Assembly (NCBI RefSeq): GCF_014268595.2
Contig: NZ_CP077091.1
Span: forward strand, 5,066,001 to 5,130,000
Source: Pseudomonas hamedanensis
Lineage (GTDB): Bacteria > Pseudomonadota > Gammaproteobacteria > Pseudomonadales > Pseudomonadaceae
Length of the DNA stretch: 64,000 bases
Direction of reading: 5' to 3'
Under the pieces are notes generated by a model. The model saw only the letters and a list, made by a program, of their open reading frames with translations. It ran no database searches and was not told where the DNA came from. Each line of letters starts with the position of its first letter. Position 1 is the first letter of the stretch. A program made the position numbers and the translations under genes. Below, one piece after another: positions 25,815 through 35,730 of this stretch.

Positions 25815-27437
25815 TCAAGCACTCAACCGCGCCGTCACCTCATTCAACTGCCCCGACAAACCGTGCAGATTCTGACTGGCACTCTCGGTGCGCTGCACGT
25901 TGTCCAGGTTAGTGCTGGCAATCGCGGTGATTTCAGTCAGGTTGCGCGAGATGTCCTCGGCCACCGAAGTCTGCTCTTCTGCCGCCGTGGCGATTTGACG
26001 GTTCATGTCGCGAATCGCTTCCACCGCCAGGGTGATGCGCTCCAGCATCGCTCCGGCCTGCGTCACCTGCTCGACGCTTTCATCGCTGCGCGACTGGCCG
26101 CTTTCGATTGCCTGCGCGGCGTCCACCGCCCCCGTCTGCACGTTCTGAATGATCTGGTTGATCTCGATGATCGACTCGGCGGTGCGCTGCGCCAGGTTGC
26201 GCACTTCATCGGCGACCACGGCGAAACCACGCCCGGCCTCACCGGCCCGTGCGGCTTCAATCGCCGCGTTGAGCGCCAGCAAATTGGTCTGCTCGGCGAT
26301 GCCGCGAATCACTTCAAGCACCTTGCCGATACGGCCGCTGTCGGCTTCCAGACGACGGATGACCGTCGCGGTGTTGGCGATCTCGCCACGCATCTGTGTG
26401 ATAGAGCGAATGGTGGTTTGCATGACCTTTTCACCCTGCTGCGCCGACTGATCGGCATCGTCAGCGGCACGCGCGGCATCGGCGGCGTGACGGGCAACCT
26501 CCTGGGCCGTGGCGGACATTTCGTTCATCGCCGTGGCCACTTGATCGGTACGGTTGAACTGCTCGTTGGTGCCGCCGGCCATGGTCGTGGCGATCGCGTT
26601 CAACTCGCCACTGGCGCTGTCCAGCTCGCTGGCGCTGCGCTGCAATCGGGTGAAGGTATCGGCAAGGAAATCACGCAGGGTGTTCGCGGCGGCGGCGAGA
26701 TTACCCAGCTCATCGCGACGGTCGCTGACCACTCGTTCGGCCAGTTCGCCACGGCTCAATCGGCTGACGTAATCAATCAGCTTGCCGATCGGCTCGATCA
26801 GATTGCGATTGATCAGCCACAGGCTCAGCAACCCGATCAGCAGACCCGACGCCAGCATCACCAGCAGCCCCAGCCACACCGTACGATCGGCGTTGGCACT
26901 GATCAGCGCCGACTGCGCGGTGCCTTGCTTACGCAACTCGGCGACCAGCTCGCTCATTTGCTCGCTGGTGGCACGGTCGAGGCCTTTGACAGCGGCGTCG
27001 CCGGCCGCCGCTTCACCACCGGCCGCCACGTAGGCGTCACGGCCCTTCTGGTAAGCGCCGCCCAACTGACGGTGCTCGTCACGCAGACGGTCGATGCGCG
27101 TTTTAAGGCTTGGGTCGATGCCCTTCTGGCTGGCGAGTTCGCCGAGCAGGTTCTGCACATCGCGCTGGCGTTCTTCGAACTGGCCCCAGTACTTGGCCAG
27201 GTCCGCCGGTTGCTTGCCGCGCAGCAGAACGTTTTTCCATTCCTGCACCTGCACTTTGAATTGCAGGTTGGCCTCATCGATGAGCTGCGAGGTGTGCAGC
27301 GGTCCAGCGATCAACTGGCTATAGCTGTGCACGCCGCTGGACAGGAAATGAAAACAGGCCAGCGCGATCAACAGCACCGCCAACAGGCTACCGCTCAGCA
27401 GGGCGAGAATTTGCGCTCTCAGGGATTTTTGCAGCAT
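25815..27437 (-). CDS. Methyl-accepting chemotaxis protein with periplasmic sensor
   Basis: A 540-aa transmembrane chemoreceptor. It has TM1 near the N-terminus ([20 protein letters not shown]), a helical periplasmic ligand domain of about 170 residues, TM2 ([20 protein letters not shown]), a HAMP linker, and the signalling domain with [20 protein letters not shown]. The start at 27437 gives a normal short cytoplasmic lead before TM1. The four-helix-bundle-type sensor does not reveal its ligand. Confidence 0.92.
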   Translation of the reverse strand: MLQKSLRAQILALLSGSLLAVLLIALACFHFLSSGVHSYSQLIAGPLHTSQLIDEANLQFKVQVQEWKNVLLRGKQPADLAKYWGQFEERQRDVQNLLGELASQKGIDPSLKTRIDRLRDEHRQLGGAYQKGRDAYVAAGGEAAAGDAAVKGLDRATSEQMSELVAELRKQGTAQSALISANADRTVWLGLLVMLASGLLIGLLSLWLINRNLIEPIGKLIDYVSRLSRGELAERVVSDRRDELGNLAAAANTLRDFLADTFTRLQRSASELDSASGELNAIATTMAGGTNEQFNRTDQVATAMNEMSATAQEVARHAADAARAADDADQSAQQGEKVMQTTIRSITQMRGEIANTATVIRRLEADSGRIGKVLEVIRGIAEQTNLLALNAAIEAARAGEAGRGFAVVADEVRNLAQRTAESIIEINQIIQNVQTGAVDAAQAIESGQSRSDESVEQVTQAGAMLERITLAVEAIRDMNRQIATAAEEQTSVAEDISRNLTEITAIASTNLDNVQRTESASQNLHGLSGQLNEVTARLSA

Positions 27438-27611
27438 TGCAAGGTACTCAAGACAGGGATGAGACACGCTTCGAACGGGCGTGAAAAAGGGCCGGACTTC
27501 CCTGTCGACGAACCTTGGCGAAAGCCAATGGCGCGCAACCTAACGCACCTGAAGTCGGCGCGCCAGAGCGTTTCTTGAGAAACTTCCGACAGTCGGTAAC
27601 GCTTTGATTTG

Positions 27612-27656
27612 ACGTCATTTTGTTGTCATAAAACGGTCATGTCAGGTTGCGATGAT
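27612..27656 (+). promoter_or_regulatory. Pho box (three 7-mers at 11-bp period) and -10
   Basis: ACGTCAT, TTGTCAT and CGGTCAT start at 27612, 27623 and 27634, an exact 11-bp period with 4-nt spacers, matching the PhoB consensus CTGTCAT-N4-CTGTCAT. GATGAT, 10 bp downstream, can serve as the -10. The next gene starts at 27714. Confidence 0.6.
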
Positions 27657-27713
27657 GCCGCACGGGTGAACCTGAAAATCCCGCACCAGACACCCTTCTC
27701 GCAGCGAGCCGCC

Positions 27714-28742
27714 ATGAACCACAGCCTCGACATCAGCCATCGCGATCCGGACCTGTTTGGCTTGTTGTACGGCTTTCGTTTTTTGCCCGGCGAGCGTGGC
27801 CGTGAAATCGATTCGGCGACCGCGCTGCGCTGCTTGCAGGACGACAACGACCACGACAACGGCGAATTTCTCTGGCTACACCTGAACCTGGCCCATGCCG
27901 CGTGTGAGCGCTGGATGAAAAGCCATCTGCAATTGCCCGAGGAGTTCTTCGAAGCGCTGCACGAAGGCTCGCGTTCGACACGCATCGAGCATGTCGATTC
28001 GGCGCTGCTGGCGGTGGTCAATGACGTGGTGTTCAACCTCAGCAGCATGGTCTCCTCGGACGTCTCGACGCTGTGGGTCTGTGTGCGCAGCAAGCTGATT
28101 GTCAGCGCGCGCCTGCAACCGCTGCACTCGGTGGACAAATTGCGTTCGTCGGTGAAGGCCGGCGAGTGCTTTCGTTCGCCATCCGAACTGCTCGTGCACC
28201 TGCTGCGCGATCAGGGCGAAGTGCTGACGCAGATCGTGCGCAAGACCAGCCTCAGCGTCGATCAGGTCGAAGACGAGTTGCTCTCCTCGCGCCTGTCGAC
28301 CAACCGCGCCGAACTGGGTGCCAATCGTCGCGTGCTGGTGCGCCTGCAGCGGCTGCTGGCGTTGGAGCCGGGTTCATTGCTGCGCCTGCTCAATCGCCCG
28401 CCGCCCTGGTTGCAGAAGGAGGACGTAAAGGAACTGCGCAAATCCACCGAGGAGTTCGCGCTGATCATCAACGACCTCACCGCCCTCGGTGAGCGGATCA
28501 AACTGTTGCAGGAAGAAATCGCCGCCAACCTCAACGAACAGAGCAACCGCACGCTGTTCACCCTGACCGTGGTGACGGTGCTGGCCTTGCCGATCAACAT
28601 CATTGCCGGTTTCTTCGGCATGAATGTTGGCGGCGTGCCGCTGTCGCAGGATCCGCACGGGTTCTGGGTGCTGGTTGCGTTGGTGGCGACGTTCACGGTG
28701 ATTGCCGGGCGCTGGGCGTTTCGCAAGCGTGGGGATTACTAG
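27714..28742 (+). CDS. CorA-family transporter (ZntB-like)
   Basis: A 342-aa CorA-superfamily inner-membrane protein. The N-terminal cytosolic domain (FGLLYGFRFLPG, then ANRLHVLVRLQRLL-type helices) is followed by two C-terminal membrane helices. Between them is the signature GMNVGGVPL, as in Mg2+/Zn2+ CorA/ZntB channels. ZntB-like members move Zn2+ or protons; the metal cannot be told from sequence. The start at 27714 follows a GAG-like RBS; the longer frame from 27609 overlaps the Pho box. Likely PhoB-controlled. Confidence 0.8.
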   Translation: MNHSLDISHRDPDLFGLLYGFRFLPGERGREIDSATALRCLQDDNDHDNGEFLWLHLNLAHAACERWMKSHLQLPEEFFEALHEGSRSTRIEHVDSALLAVVNDVVFNLSSMVSSDVSTLWVCVRSKLIVSARLQPLHSVDKLRSSVKAGECFRSPSELLVHLLRDQGEVLTQIVRKTSLSVDQVEDELLSSRLSTNRAELGANRRVLVRLQRLLALEPGSLLRLLNRPPPWLQKEDVKELRKSTEEFALIINDLTALGERIKLLQEEIAANLNEQSNRTLFTLTVVTVLALPINIIAGFFGMNVGGVPLSQDPHGFWVLVALVATFTVIAGRWAFRKRGDY

Positions 28743-28759
28743 GGAAAAACCGACCTCTG

Positions 28760-28865
28760 TTGATCGTTCCCACGCTCTGCGTGGGAACGCATCTGGTGAC
28801 GCTCTGCGTCACTGGGACGCGGAGCGTCCCGAGCGGCATTCCCACGCGGGAGCGTGGGAACGATC
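28760..28865. repeat. Palindromic ~105-bp repeat element (second copy at 61676)
   Basis: Begins GATCGTTCCCACGCTCTGCG and ends with its inverted match CGTGGGAACGATC, with an internal CTCTGCGTC/GACGCGGAG pairing. A clear relative is at 61676-61783. Likely a MITE-like or BIME-type extragenic element. Confidence 0.7.
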
Positions 28866-28966
28866 GGTCAGACTAATCAGGCAAACACTGACCTGACGCA
28901 GTCTCTCTGTAACATTCTGCAACGATCATGGGCGACATTCCTTCCCTCGCTCAGGATTGTCCGCGC

Positions 28967-30577
28967 ATGGCTACTCCCTCCCTGACCGCCAGCCCCGCCA
29001 CCGCCAGCGGCAGGCCGGCCCTCGACAAGAAACCCGGTCCGTTCACCTATGTGGTGTTTTTCGCCGTGCTCGCCATGGGCATGCTGTTTACCGCTTACAG
29101 CCTGATGCACGACATGCACGAGCTGGGCACGGTGGTCACCACCTGGACGCCGTTTCTGCTGCTCGGTGTGGCGTTGCTGATTGCGCTGGGCTTTGAGTTC
29201 GTCAACGGCTTCCACGACACCGCCAACGCCGTGGCAACGGTGATCTACACCCACTCGCTGCCGCCGAATGTTGCCGTGGTCTGGTCGGGGTTCTTCAATT
29301 TTCTCGGGGTGCTGCTGTCGAGCGGTGCGGTGGCGTTCGGCATCATCGCGCTGCTGCCGGTGGAGCTGATTCTGCAGGTCGGTTCGTCCGCCGGTTTCGC
29401 GATGATTTTCGCCCTGCTGATCGCGGCGATCCTGTGGAATCTCGGCACCTGGTGGCTGGGCTTGCCGGCGTCGTCTTCGCACACCTTGATCGGCTCGATC
29501 ATCGGCGTCGGCGTGGCCAACGCCTTGATGCATGGCCGCGACGGCACCAGCGGCGTGGACTGGGCACAGGCGACCAAAATCGGCTACGCGCTGCTGCTGT
29601 CGCCGCTGGTGGGTTTCGGCTGCGCGGCGCTGTTGCTGCTGGCGTTGCGTGCGTTTGTGAAGAATCGCGCGCTGTACAAGGCCCCCGAAGGCAACACGCC
29701 GCCGCCGTGGTGGATTCGCGGTTTGCTGATCGTCACGTGTACTGGTGTGTCGTTCGCCCACGGGTCCAACGACGGCCAGAAAGGCATGGGCCTGATCATG
29801 CTGATTCTGGTCGGCACGCTGCCAATGGCCTACGCATTGAACCGCACCATGCCGGAAGAACAATCGCTGCAATTTGCCGCCGTGGCGCAAGTCACCCAAC
29901 AAGCGCTGGTGAAAAGTGCCCCGCTGCCGGCGCCTGCCGATCCGCGTCCGATTCTCTCCGATTACGTACGCAGCAAGGAGCCCACGCCGCAACTGATCCC
30001 CGCCCTAGCCGCCCTGACCGGGCACATCGGCGAGCAAGTCAAAGGCTACGGCTCGCTGGCGAAAGTCCCGGCCGAAGCCATGGGCAACGTGCGCAACGAC
30101 ATGTACCTGGCGAGCGAAAGCATTCGCCTGATGGACAAAAACAAGGTCGGTAACTTCGACGCCGATACCGCCAACAAGCTGCAACTGTTCAAACAACAGA
30201 TCGACAACGCCACGCGGTTTATTCCGCTGTGGGTGAAAATCGCCGTGGCCATCGCGCTGGGGCTCGGCACCATGGTTGGCTGGAAGCGCATTGTCGTGAC
30301 CGTCGGCGAGAAGATCGGCAAGACCCACCTGACCTATGCGCAAGGTGCATCGGCGGAAACCGTGGCGATGCTGACCATTGGTGCGGCGGACATGTTCGGT
30401 TTGCCGGTGTCGACTACGCACGTGTTGTCTTCGGGTGTAGCGGGAACCATGGTTGCCAATGGCGGCGGCTTGCAGATGCGCACGATCCGCAATTTATTGA
30501 TGGCGTGGGTGTTGACGCTGCCTGCGGCGATTCTGTTGTCGGGCAGCTTGTATTGGCTGTTCACCCAGATTTTCTGA
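28967..30577 (+). CDS. Inorganic phosphate transporter, Pit family
   Basis: A 536-aa PHO4/Pit-type low-affinity phosphate (metal phosphate) symporter. The two conserved Pit signatures appear: GFEFVNGFHDTANAVATVIY near the start and GAADMFGLPVSTTHVLSSGV near the end. Several strongly hydrophobic segments lie between, with a long cytosolic loop in the middle that marks PitA-like proteins. ATG at 28967 has AGGA upstream; another ATG at 28928 is possible. It lies downstream of the Pho-box-linked CorA-type gene on the same strand, but a 105-bp repeat separates them, so co-transcription is uncertain. Confidence 0.9.
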   Translation: MATPSLTASPATASGRPALDKKPGPFTYVVFFAVLAMGMLFTAYSLMHDMHELGTVVTTWTPFLLLGVALLIALGFEFVNGFHDTANAVATVIYTHSLPPNVAVVWSGFFNFLGVLLSSGAVAFGIIALLPVELILQVGSSAGFAMIFALLIAAILWNLGTWWLGLPASSSHTLIGSIIGVGVANALMHGRDGTSGVDWAQATKIGYALLLSPLVGFGCAALLLLALRAFVKNRALYKAPEGNTPPPWWIRGLLIVTCTGVSFAHGSNDGQKGMGLIMLILVGTLPMAYALNRTMPEEQSLQFAAVAQVTQQALVKSAPLPAPADPRPILSDYVRSKEPTPQLIPALAALTGHIGEQVKGYGSLAKVPAEAMGNVRNDMYLASESIRLMDKNKVGNFDADTANKLQLFKQQIDNATRFIPLWVKIAVAIALGLGTMVGWKRIVVTVGEKIGKTHLTYAQGASAETVAMLTIGAADMFGLPVSTTHVLSSGVAGTMVANGGGLQMRTIRNLLMAWVLTLPAAILLSGSLYWLFTQIF

Positions 30578-30592
30578 CCCGGCGCCGGCCCC

Positions 30593-30681
30593 TGTAGGAG
30601 TGAGCCTGCTCGCGATAGCGGTGTGTCAGACGAATTAATGTTGACTGACACACCGCTATCGCGAGCAGGCTCACTCCTACA
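30593..30681. repeat. REP doublet
   Basis: TGTAGGAGTGAGCCTGCTCG arm facing CGCGAGCAGGCTCACTCCTA arm, about 50 bp apart. Confidence 0.9.
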
Positions 30682-30699
30682 ATGGATTCACGTTGTTGA

Positions 30700-31596
30700 T
30701 TAGAGCGTCGAACGAACGACATCGCTCAGCCAATCCATAAACACCCGCACCCGCAACGGCAAATGCCGTTGCCGCGCATACAGCAGCGAGATCGCCATCG
30801 GCGGCGCGGTGTATTGCGCCAGCACGCTCAGCAATTCGCCGTTCTCCAGATGCGGCTGCATGCCGGTGCGCGGCACTTGGGTCAGGCCGAAACCGCCCAG
30901 GCAGGCCGCTTCGTAGGCGTCGGTGCTGTTGACCGTGATGCTGCCGGCCATTGCCACCCGCCGCACCTCGCCGCCCGCCTCGTAGACGAAGCCTTCAGAA
31001 CGTGAACCCAGCACGCCGACGTAATGCACCAGCCGATGCTGCGCCAGGTCTTCCAGGGTCTGCGGCACGCCGTAACGCTCCAGATACCCGGGGCTGGCGC
31101 AGTTGACCATGGGGAAATCGCCGAGATGCCGGGCGACGACGGATTGGTCAGGCTGCGCACCGATGCGTAACACGCAATCGAACCCCTCAGCGAGCAGATC
31201 CACGCGGCGATCAGTGCTGCTGATTTCCAGTTGCAGGTTCGGGTGACGGTCCATGAACTGCGGCAGGCGCGGCATGATCAACCGACGCGCGAGAATGTTC
31301 GGCATGTCGACGCGAATGCGTCCGGTCAATGAAGCTTCGTCCTGACGGAACAGCCCTTCGATTTCGTCCATGTGCGAGAGCAAATCCTTGCTGCGCTCAT
31401 ACAGCACCAGACCATCCTGAGTCGCCTGCACCTTGCGCGTGGTGCGTTGCAGCAGACGCGTGCCGAGCAAGGTTTCGAGTGCCTGCACCTGCTCGGATAC
31501 CGTGGAGCGCGGCAGGCCGAGGCTTTCGCCGGCCAGGGTAAAACTCGACAGTTCGCTGACCCGCACAAAGGTGCGCAGCAGTTCCAGTTTGTTCAT
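30700..31596 (-). CDS. LysR-family regulator
   Basis: A 298-aa LysR regulator (VRVSELSSFTLAGESLGLP, then RSTVSEQVQALETLLGTRLL in the HTH). The C-terminal effector domain follows the usual two-lobed layout. It is divergent from the SDR gene at 31716, which is the most likely target. Confidence 0.9.
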   Translation of the reverse strand: MNKLELLRTFVRVSELSSFTLAGESLGLPRSTVSEQVQALETLLGTRLLQRTTRKVQATQDGLVLYERSKDLLSHMDEIEGLFRQDEASLTGRIRVDMPNILARRLIMPRLPQFMDRHPNLQLEISSTDRRVDLLAEGFDCVLRIGAQPDQSVVARHLGDFPMVNCASPGYLERYGVPQTLEDLAQHRLVHYVGVLGSRSEGFVYEAGGEVRRVAMAGSITVNSTDAYEAACLGGFGLTQVPRTGMQPHLENGELLSVLAQYTAPPMAISLLYARQRHLPLRVRVFMDWLSDVVRSTL

Positions 31597-31715
31597 GTGG
31601 GTCTCGGTGATTGTTCGGCTGAGCCGATCAGTGATTCCGCTTTCGCTGTGTTTATCACCTCAGGGCGGATAAATAAACTTCTTCCCATCGCCACTCAATA
31701 CTCGAGGAAGTCAGC

Positions 31716-32474
31716 ATGAATCGCAAAATTGCATTGATCACCGGCGCCAGTCGTGGCTTGGGCCGAAGCGCTGCCCTGCACCTCGCCGCCCAAGGCATCG
31801 ACATCATCGGCACTTACCACAGCCGCGCCGACGAGGCCCAGGCGCTGGTTGTTGAATTGCAGGCGCTCGGCGCCAGCGCGGCGATGCTGCAACTGGACGT
31901 CGGCCACAGCGAACACTTCGCCGCGTTTGCCGCACAGGTTGAAAAGACACTGGAGCAAACTTTCCAGCGTCAGCGCTTCGATTTCCTGATCAACAATGCC
32001 GGCATCGGCGTGCACGCGTTGTTCAGCGAAACCACCCCGGAGCAGTTCGACTTGCTGATGAACGTTCAGTTGAAAGGGCCGTTCTTCCTGACCCAGCAAC
32101 TGCTTCCGCTGATCAATGATGGCGGCCGGATTATCAATATCTCCAGCGGCCTGACCCGCTTCAGCCTGCCCGGTTACGGCGCCTACGCGGCGATGAAGGG
32201 GGCGATGGAAGTTCTGACCCGGTATCAGGCCAAGGAATTGGGCGCGCGGCAGATTGGCGTGAATATCCTTGCGCCGGGCGCGATTGAAACCGACTTTGGC
32301 GGCGGTACAGTGCGCGATAACAGCGCGGTGAACGCGATGGTTGCCAGCAATACCGCGCTGGGTCGCGTCGGTCAGCCGGACGATATTGGCGGCGCACTGG
32401 CGTTGTTGTTGTCGCCGGGCGGACAGTGGATCAATGGCCAGCGGGTCGAAGCGTCCGGCGGCATGTTTCTCTGA
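31716..32474 (+). CDS. Short-chain dehydrogenase/reductase
   Basis: A 252-aa classical SDR. The N-terminal NAD(P)-binding TGASRGLGR, the NNAG motif (FLINNAGIGVHA) and the catalytic Ser-Tyr-Lys (NISSGLTRFSLPGYGAYAAMK) are all present, followed by the conserved C-terminal GRVGQPDDIGGALALLLS. The substrate is unknown. Divergent from and probably controlled by the adjacent LysR gene. Confidence 0.92.
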   Translation: MNRKIALITGASRGLGRSAALHLAAQGIDIIGTYHSRADEAQALVVELQALGASAAMLQLDVGHSEHFAAFAAQVEKTLEQTFQRQRFDFLINNAGIGVHALFSETTPEQFDLLMNVQLKGPFFLTQQLLPLINDGGRIINISSGLTRFSLPGYGAYAAMKGAMEVLTRYQAKELGARQIGVNILAPGAIETDFGGGTVRDNSAVNAMVASNTALGRVGQPDDIGGALALLLSPGGQWINGQRVEASGGMFL

Positions 32475-32495
32475 CTTTATGCACGATGACTAACC

Positions 32496-32592
32496 TTTGT
32501 GGCGAGGGGATTTATCCCCGCTGGGCTGCATAGCAGACCCGACTTTGGGGCCGCTCCGCAGCCCAACGGGGATAAATCCCCTCGCCACAGGT
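32496..32592. repeat. Palindromic element of a third repeat type
   Basis: TTTGTGGCGAGGGGATTTAT at one end and ATAAATCCCCTCGCCACAGG at the other form a long inverted repeat around a GC-rich core. Confidence 0.75.
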
Positions 32593-32597
32593 TTACC

Positions 32598-33035
32598 TCA
32601 GCTTTCACAAGCGCGGCGTGCCATGAAGCGCTCACGCAGCACGTCATAGCCCCAGTGATAGACATAGGTGTACGGCAGGAAAAACAGCAGCACGCCGATG
32701 TCGAGCAAAAACGCCTGCCACAGGCTGACCGACAGCCATGCGGCAATCAGCGGCACGCCCATCACGATCAACCCGCCTTCAAACAGTAACGCGTGAACCA
32801 CGCGGACCCAGGCGTTATGCGCCACGTTCATACGCGCCAGCGCGCGGTCGAAAAAGCGGTTGAACACCACGTTCCAGGCCAGCGCCAGCAGGGCGATCAA
32901 CACAGTCACCGCGCCCATGTCGAGCAACGGCTTTTGCATGATCCACGCCAGCAACGGGGTGCAGATGAGGATCGCGAGAAACTCGAAACCAACCGCCTGA
33001 AAAACACGTTCGGTGAGGGACTTTTGGGCAGTCAT
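32598..33035 (-). CDS. PACE-family multidrug efflux protein
   Basis: A 145-aa four-helix membrane protein of the PACE (AceI-like) family. It carries the two duplicated PACE units with ERVFQAVGFEFLAILICTPL and VRVVHALLFEGGLIVMGVPL, including the conserved Glu residues within the helices that are needed for transport. Members export biocides such as chlorhexidine or short-chain diamines by proton exchange. Its divergent partner is a LysR regulator starting at 33125, the usual PACE arrangement. Confidence 0.9.
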   Translation of the reverse strand: MTAQKSLTERVFQAVGFEFLAILICTPLLAWIMQKPLLDMGAVTVLIALLALAWNVVFNRFFDRALARMNVAHNAWVRVVHALLFEGGLIVMGVPLIAAWLSVSLWQAFLLDIGVLLFFLPYTYVYHWGYDVLRERFMARRACES

Positions 33036-33124
33036 TGCCTGACTCCTTGCTGGAAGATGGTTGCCATGATCCGCCCGGACACCGATACTTCATAGTCAGT
33101 AACCATCGATCAAGGCGATACTTC

Positions 33125-33979
33125 ATGGCTTCGCAAGAAGTGCTGTTGGCGTTTGTGCAAGCGGCGACGCAAGGCTCGTTCTCCGCAGCGGCGCGCAAGT
33201 TGGGGCGCAGTCAGTCGACCATCAGCGCGGCGGTCGCAAGCCTTGAGATCGATCTGGATTTGCAGCTGTTCGATCGCAGCAGCCGCAAGCCGACCCTGAC
33301 GCCGGCCGGCCATGTGATGCTGCAAAAAGCCGAGGCGATTCTGGACGCCATCAATCGCCTGGAGATGAGCGCACGGCAGCTGTCTCAAGGCGTAGAGCCA
33401 AAACTCACCGTGGCGATTTCCGACACCTATCAGTCGTACCGCTTTGAGGCGGCACTGGTGGGTTTCGAGCAGCGCTATCCGGAGCTTGAGCTGGAATGTT
33501 TGATTGCCGAATGCGATGACTTGATCGAACTGGTCCAGCGCGGCCGCGCGCATCTGGCCTTTGCCGAGATGCAGGACAACTACCCGCCCGATCTGGTGAC
33601 CTCGACGGTGGCCGAGCGCACCGAGATCGCCTTGTTCGTCAATCGCGAGCATCCGTTGGCGCGGCTTGAGCAGGTCGATCAACAGATCCTTGAGCAACAT
33701 CGTGAGCTGCGTCTGGCGACCATCGTCAACCCCTACGACAGTCGCGGCAAAGGCCGTGTGTGGTCGGCGCCGAGCTATCTGATGTTGCTGGAGATGGCGG
33801 AAAAAGGCTTTGGCTGGGCGCCGTTGCCGAGGTGGCTGGTGCAGCGTTATGCCAACGATTTGCTGATAGAGCTCGATGTGCGCGGCTGGCCGAAACCGGT
33901 GTTTGTCGATGCCTTGTGGTCACGGCTGTATCCGCCGGGGCCGGCGGGGAGCTGGTTGCTCAGCAAGATGCTTGAATGA
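33125..33979 (+). CDS. LysR-family regulator of PACE gene
   Basis: A 284-aa LysR regulator with HTH VQAATQGSFSAAARKLGRSQ, then STISAAVASLEIDLDLQLFD. It is divergent from the PACE gene (89 bp between starts) and resembles the LysR at 50754-51635, which also faces a PACE gene. Both begin directly with the HTH, with only a short lead sequence. Control of the facing efflux gene is inferred from layout. Confidence 0.88.
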   Translation: MASQEVLLAFVQAATQGSFSAAARKLGRSQSTISAAVASLEIDLDLQLFDRSSRKPTLTPAGHVMLQKAEAILDAINRLEMSARQLSQGVEPKLTVAISDTYQSYRFEAALVGFEQRYPELELECLIAECDDLIELVQRGRAHLAFAEMQDNYPPDLVTSTVAERTEIALFVNREHPLARLEQVDQQILEQHRELRLATIVNPYDSRGKGRVWSAPSYLMLLEMAEKGFGWAPLPRWLVQRYANDLLIELDVRGWPKPVFVDALWSRLYPPGPAGSWLLSKMLE

Positions 33980-33991
33980 GCGGCGCTGCCA

Positions 33992-34093
33992 TTCGCGAGC
34001 AGGCTCGCTCCCACCCTTGAGTGCGATCACCAGTGGGAGCGAGCCTCCCAAAATTGAAATGCGATCAACTGTGGGAGCGGGCTTGCTCGCGAA
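33992..34093. repeat. REP triplet
   Basis: Three REP arms of the GTGGGAGCGAGCC type are packed here: TTCGCGAGCAGGCTCGCTCC, then GTGGGAGCGAGCC, then GTGGGAGCGGGCTTGCTCGC. Confidence 0.8.
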
Positions 34094-34123
34094 GAGGCCG
34101 GCCCTGCAGTTAAAGAATTCAGA

Positions 34124-35353
34124 TCAATCCAGTTCCCTCAGTCGCCCCTCGATAAACCGCCGCTCCGGCTCCAGCCGCGTCAGTTGCAACGCCCGCTGAT
34201 ACGCCGCCCGCGCCTCTTCCACCCGCCCCAACTGCCGACAGAACTCTGCCCGCGCCGAATGCGCCAGGTGATAATCCTGCAATTCTCCGCGTCCCAGAAT
34301 CCCTTCAATCAACAACAACCCGGCCAACGCCCCATCACGCTTGGCCACCGCCACCGCGCGGTTCAACTCGATCACCGGTGACGGCACCGCCCGCAGCAAT
34401 ACGTCATACAGCCCGACGATCTGCTGCCAGTCGGTTTGCGCCGCCGAAGACGCTTCGGCATGCACCGCAGCGATTGCCGCCTGCAAGCAATACGGCCCGA
34501 ACCGCCGCGTGCTCAGTGCCCGTTCAACCAGCGCGCAGCCCTCGGCCATCAACCCGGCGTCCCACAACGAGCGATCCTGATCATCCAGCAGCACCAGCTC
34601 GCCACCGGGTGAAGTGCGCGCCGGGCGACGCGATTCGTGCAACAGCATCAACGCCAGCAGCCCCATCACTTCCGGTTCTGGCAGCAGCTCCATGAGCAAG
34701 CGCCCCAGCCGAATGGCTTCGCGAGTCAGCTCATCGCGGGTCAGTTCGGCGCCGACCGACGCCGAATAGCCTTCGTTGAACACCAGATAAATCACCCGTA
34801 ACACGCTGTCGAGGCGCTCGGGCAGTTCGCTCAGGCCGGGGACTTGATAAGGGATTTTCGCGTCGCGAATCTTGGCTTTCGCACGGACGATGCGCTGGGC
34901 AATCGCCGCCGGTGCCGAGAGGAAAGCCCGGGCAATTTCTTCGGTGGTCAGGTCGCAGACTTCGCGCAAGGTCAGCGGCACCTGCGCATCCGCCGCCAGC
35001 GCCGGGTGGCAGCAGGTGAAGATCAGCCGCAAGCGATCGTCTTCCACATCCTCACCACTCCAGTCGGCCTGTTCGAGCTCTTCCAGTTGCGCCAGCAACA
35101 ACGGCTGCGACGCCTTGAACCGCGCACGCCGACGCAACACATCAATGGCCTTGAACCGTCCCGTGGAGACCAGCCAGGTACGCGGATTATCCGGCACGCC
35201 GTCGCGCTGCCAACGTTCGACCGCGACGAAGAACGCCTCGTGCAAGGCCTCTTCAGCAAGGTCGAAATCACCGAGCAGGCGAATCAGTGTCGCCAGAATC
35301 CGCCGCGAGTCTTCGCGATAGACCTGCTCGACGCGCGCCCGGACCTCAGACAT
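34124..35353 (-). CDS. ECF42-type sigma factor with C-terminal TPR-like region
   Basis: A 409-aa protein. The N-terminal ~170 residues carry sigma region 2 (GDFDLAEEALHEAFFVAVER, PRTWLVSTGRFKAIDVLRRR) and region 4 (LREVCDLTTEEIARAFLSAP). The remaining ~230 residues are a helical repeat typical of ECF42, which replaces an anti-sigma factor. It is the last gene of a three-gene operon and overlaps the YCII/DGPF gene by 8 bp. ECF42 factors normally occur with DGPF partners. Confidence 0.9.
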   Translation of the reverse strand: MSEVRARVEQVYREDSRRILATLIRLLGDFDLAEEALHEAFFVAVERWQRDGVPDNPRTWLVSTGRFKAIDVLRRRARFKASQPLLLAQLEELEQADWSGEDVEDDRLRLIFTCCHPALAADAQVPLTLREVCDLTTEEIARAFLSAPAAIAQRIVRAKAKIRDAKIPYQVPGLSELPERLDSVLRVIYLVFNEGYSASVGAELTRDELTREAIRLGRLLMELLPEPEVMGLLALMLLHESRRPARTSPGGELVLLDDQDRSLWDAGLMAEGCALVERALSTRRFGPYCLQAAIAAVHAEASSAAQTDWQQIVGLYDVLLRAVPSPVIELNRAVAVAKRDGALAGLLLIEGILGRGELQDYHLAHSARAEFCRQLGRVEEARAAYQRALQLTRLEPERRFIEGRLRELD

Positions 35354-35690
35354 TCAACTGCCGCACCGGGCGCACTTCAACGCTGCCAACCCGGGCCGCC
35401 GGAATGTTGCCGGCGACCTGGATGGCTTCGTTAAGGTCCTTGGCGTCGATCAGGTAGAAACCGGCCAGTTGCTCCTTGGTTTCGGCGAACGGGCCATCGG
35501 TGATCGACAGCTTGCCGTTGTGCATCCGTACCGTGGTCGCGGTCTGCACCGACTCCAGCGCTTCGGCGGCGATCATCCGCCCGCTGCCCTGGATCGACTC
35601 GGCATAGGCCCAGCACTCGGCGTCTTCCGGACTGTCGGGCGAGGTGTGCAGCAGGCGCTCGTCGCTGTAGACCAGGCATAGGTATTTCAT
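35346..35690 (-). CDS. YCII/DGPF-domain protein
   Basis: A 114-aa protein beginning MKYLCLVYSDERLLHTSPDS with the DGPF motif (SITDGPFAETKEQLAGFYLI), the YCII-like domain found beside ECF42 sigma factors. Their biochemical role is unknown. The start at 35690 was chosen since GGAGAACGCC lies before it. Middle gene of the operon; overlaps the sigma gene. Confidence 0.88.
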   Translation of the reverse strand: MKYLCLVYSDERLLHTSPDSPEDAECWAYAESIQGSGRMIAAEALESVQTATTVRMHNGKLSITDGPFAETKEQLAGFYLIDAKDLNEAIQVAGNIPAARVGSVEVRPVRQLNV

Positions 35691-35730
35691 GGCGTTCTCC
35701 TGATTCGAACGGATCAACTATGGCTGAAGA

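Noticed and set aside
25791..27578. 595-codon plus-strand frame opposite the chemoreceptor gene
   Set aside because: Antisense shadow; the minus-strand product has complete TM, HAMP and signalling domains.
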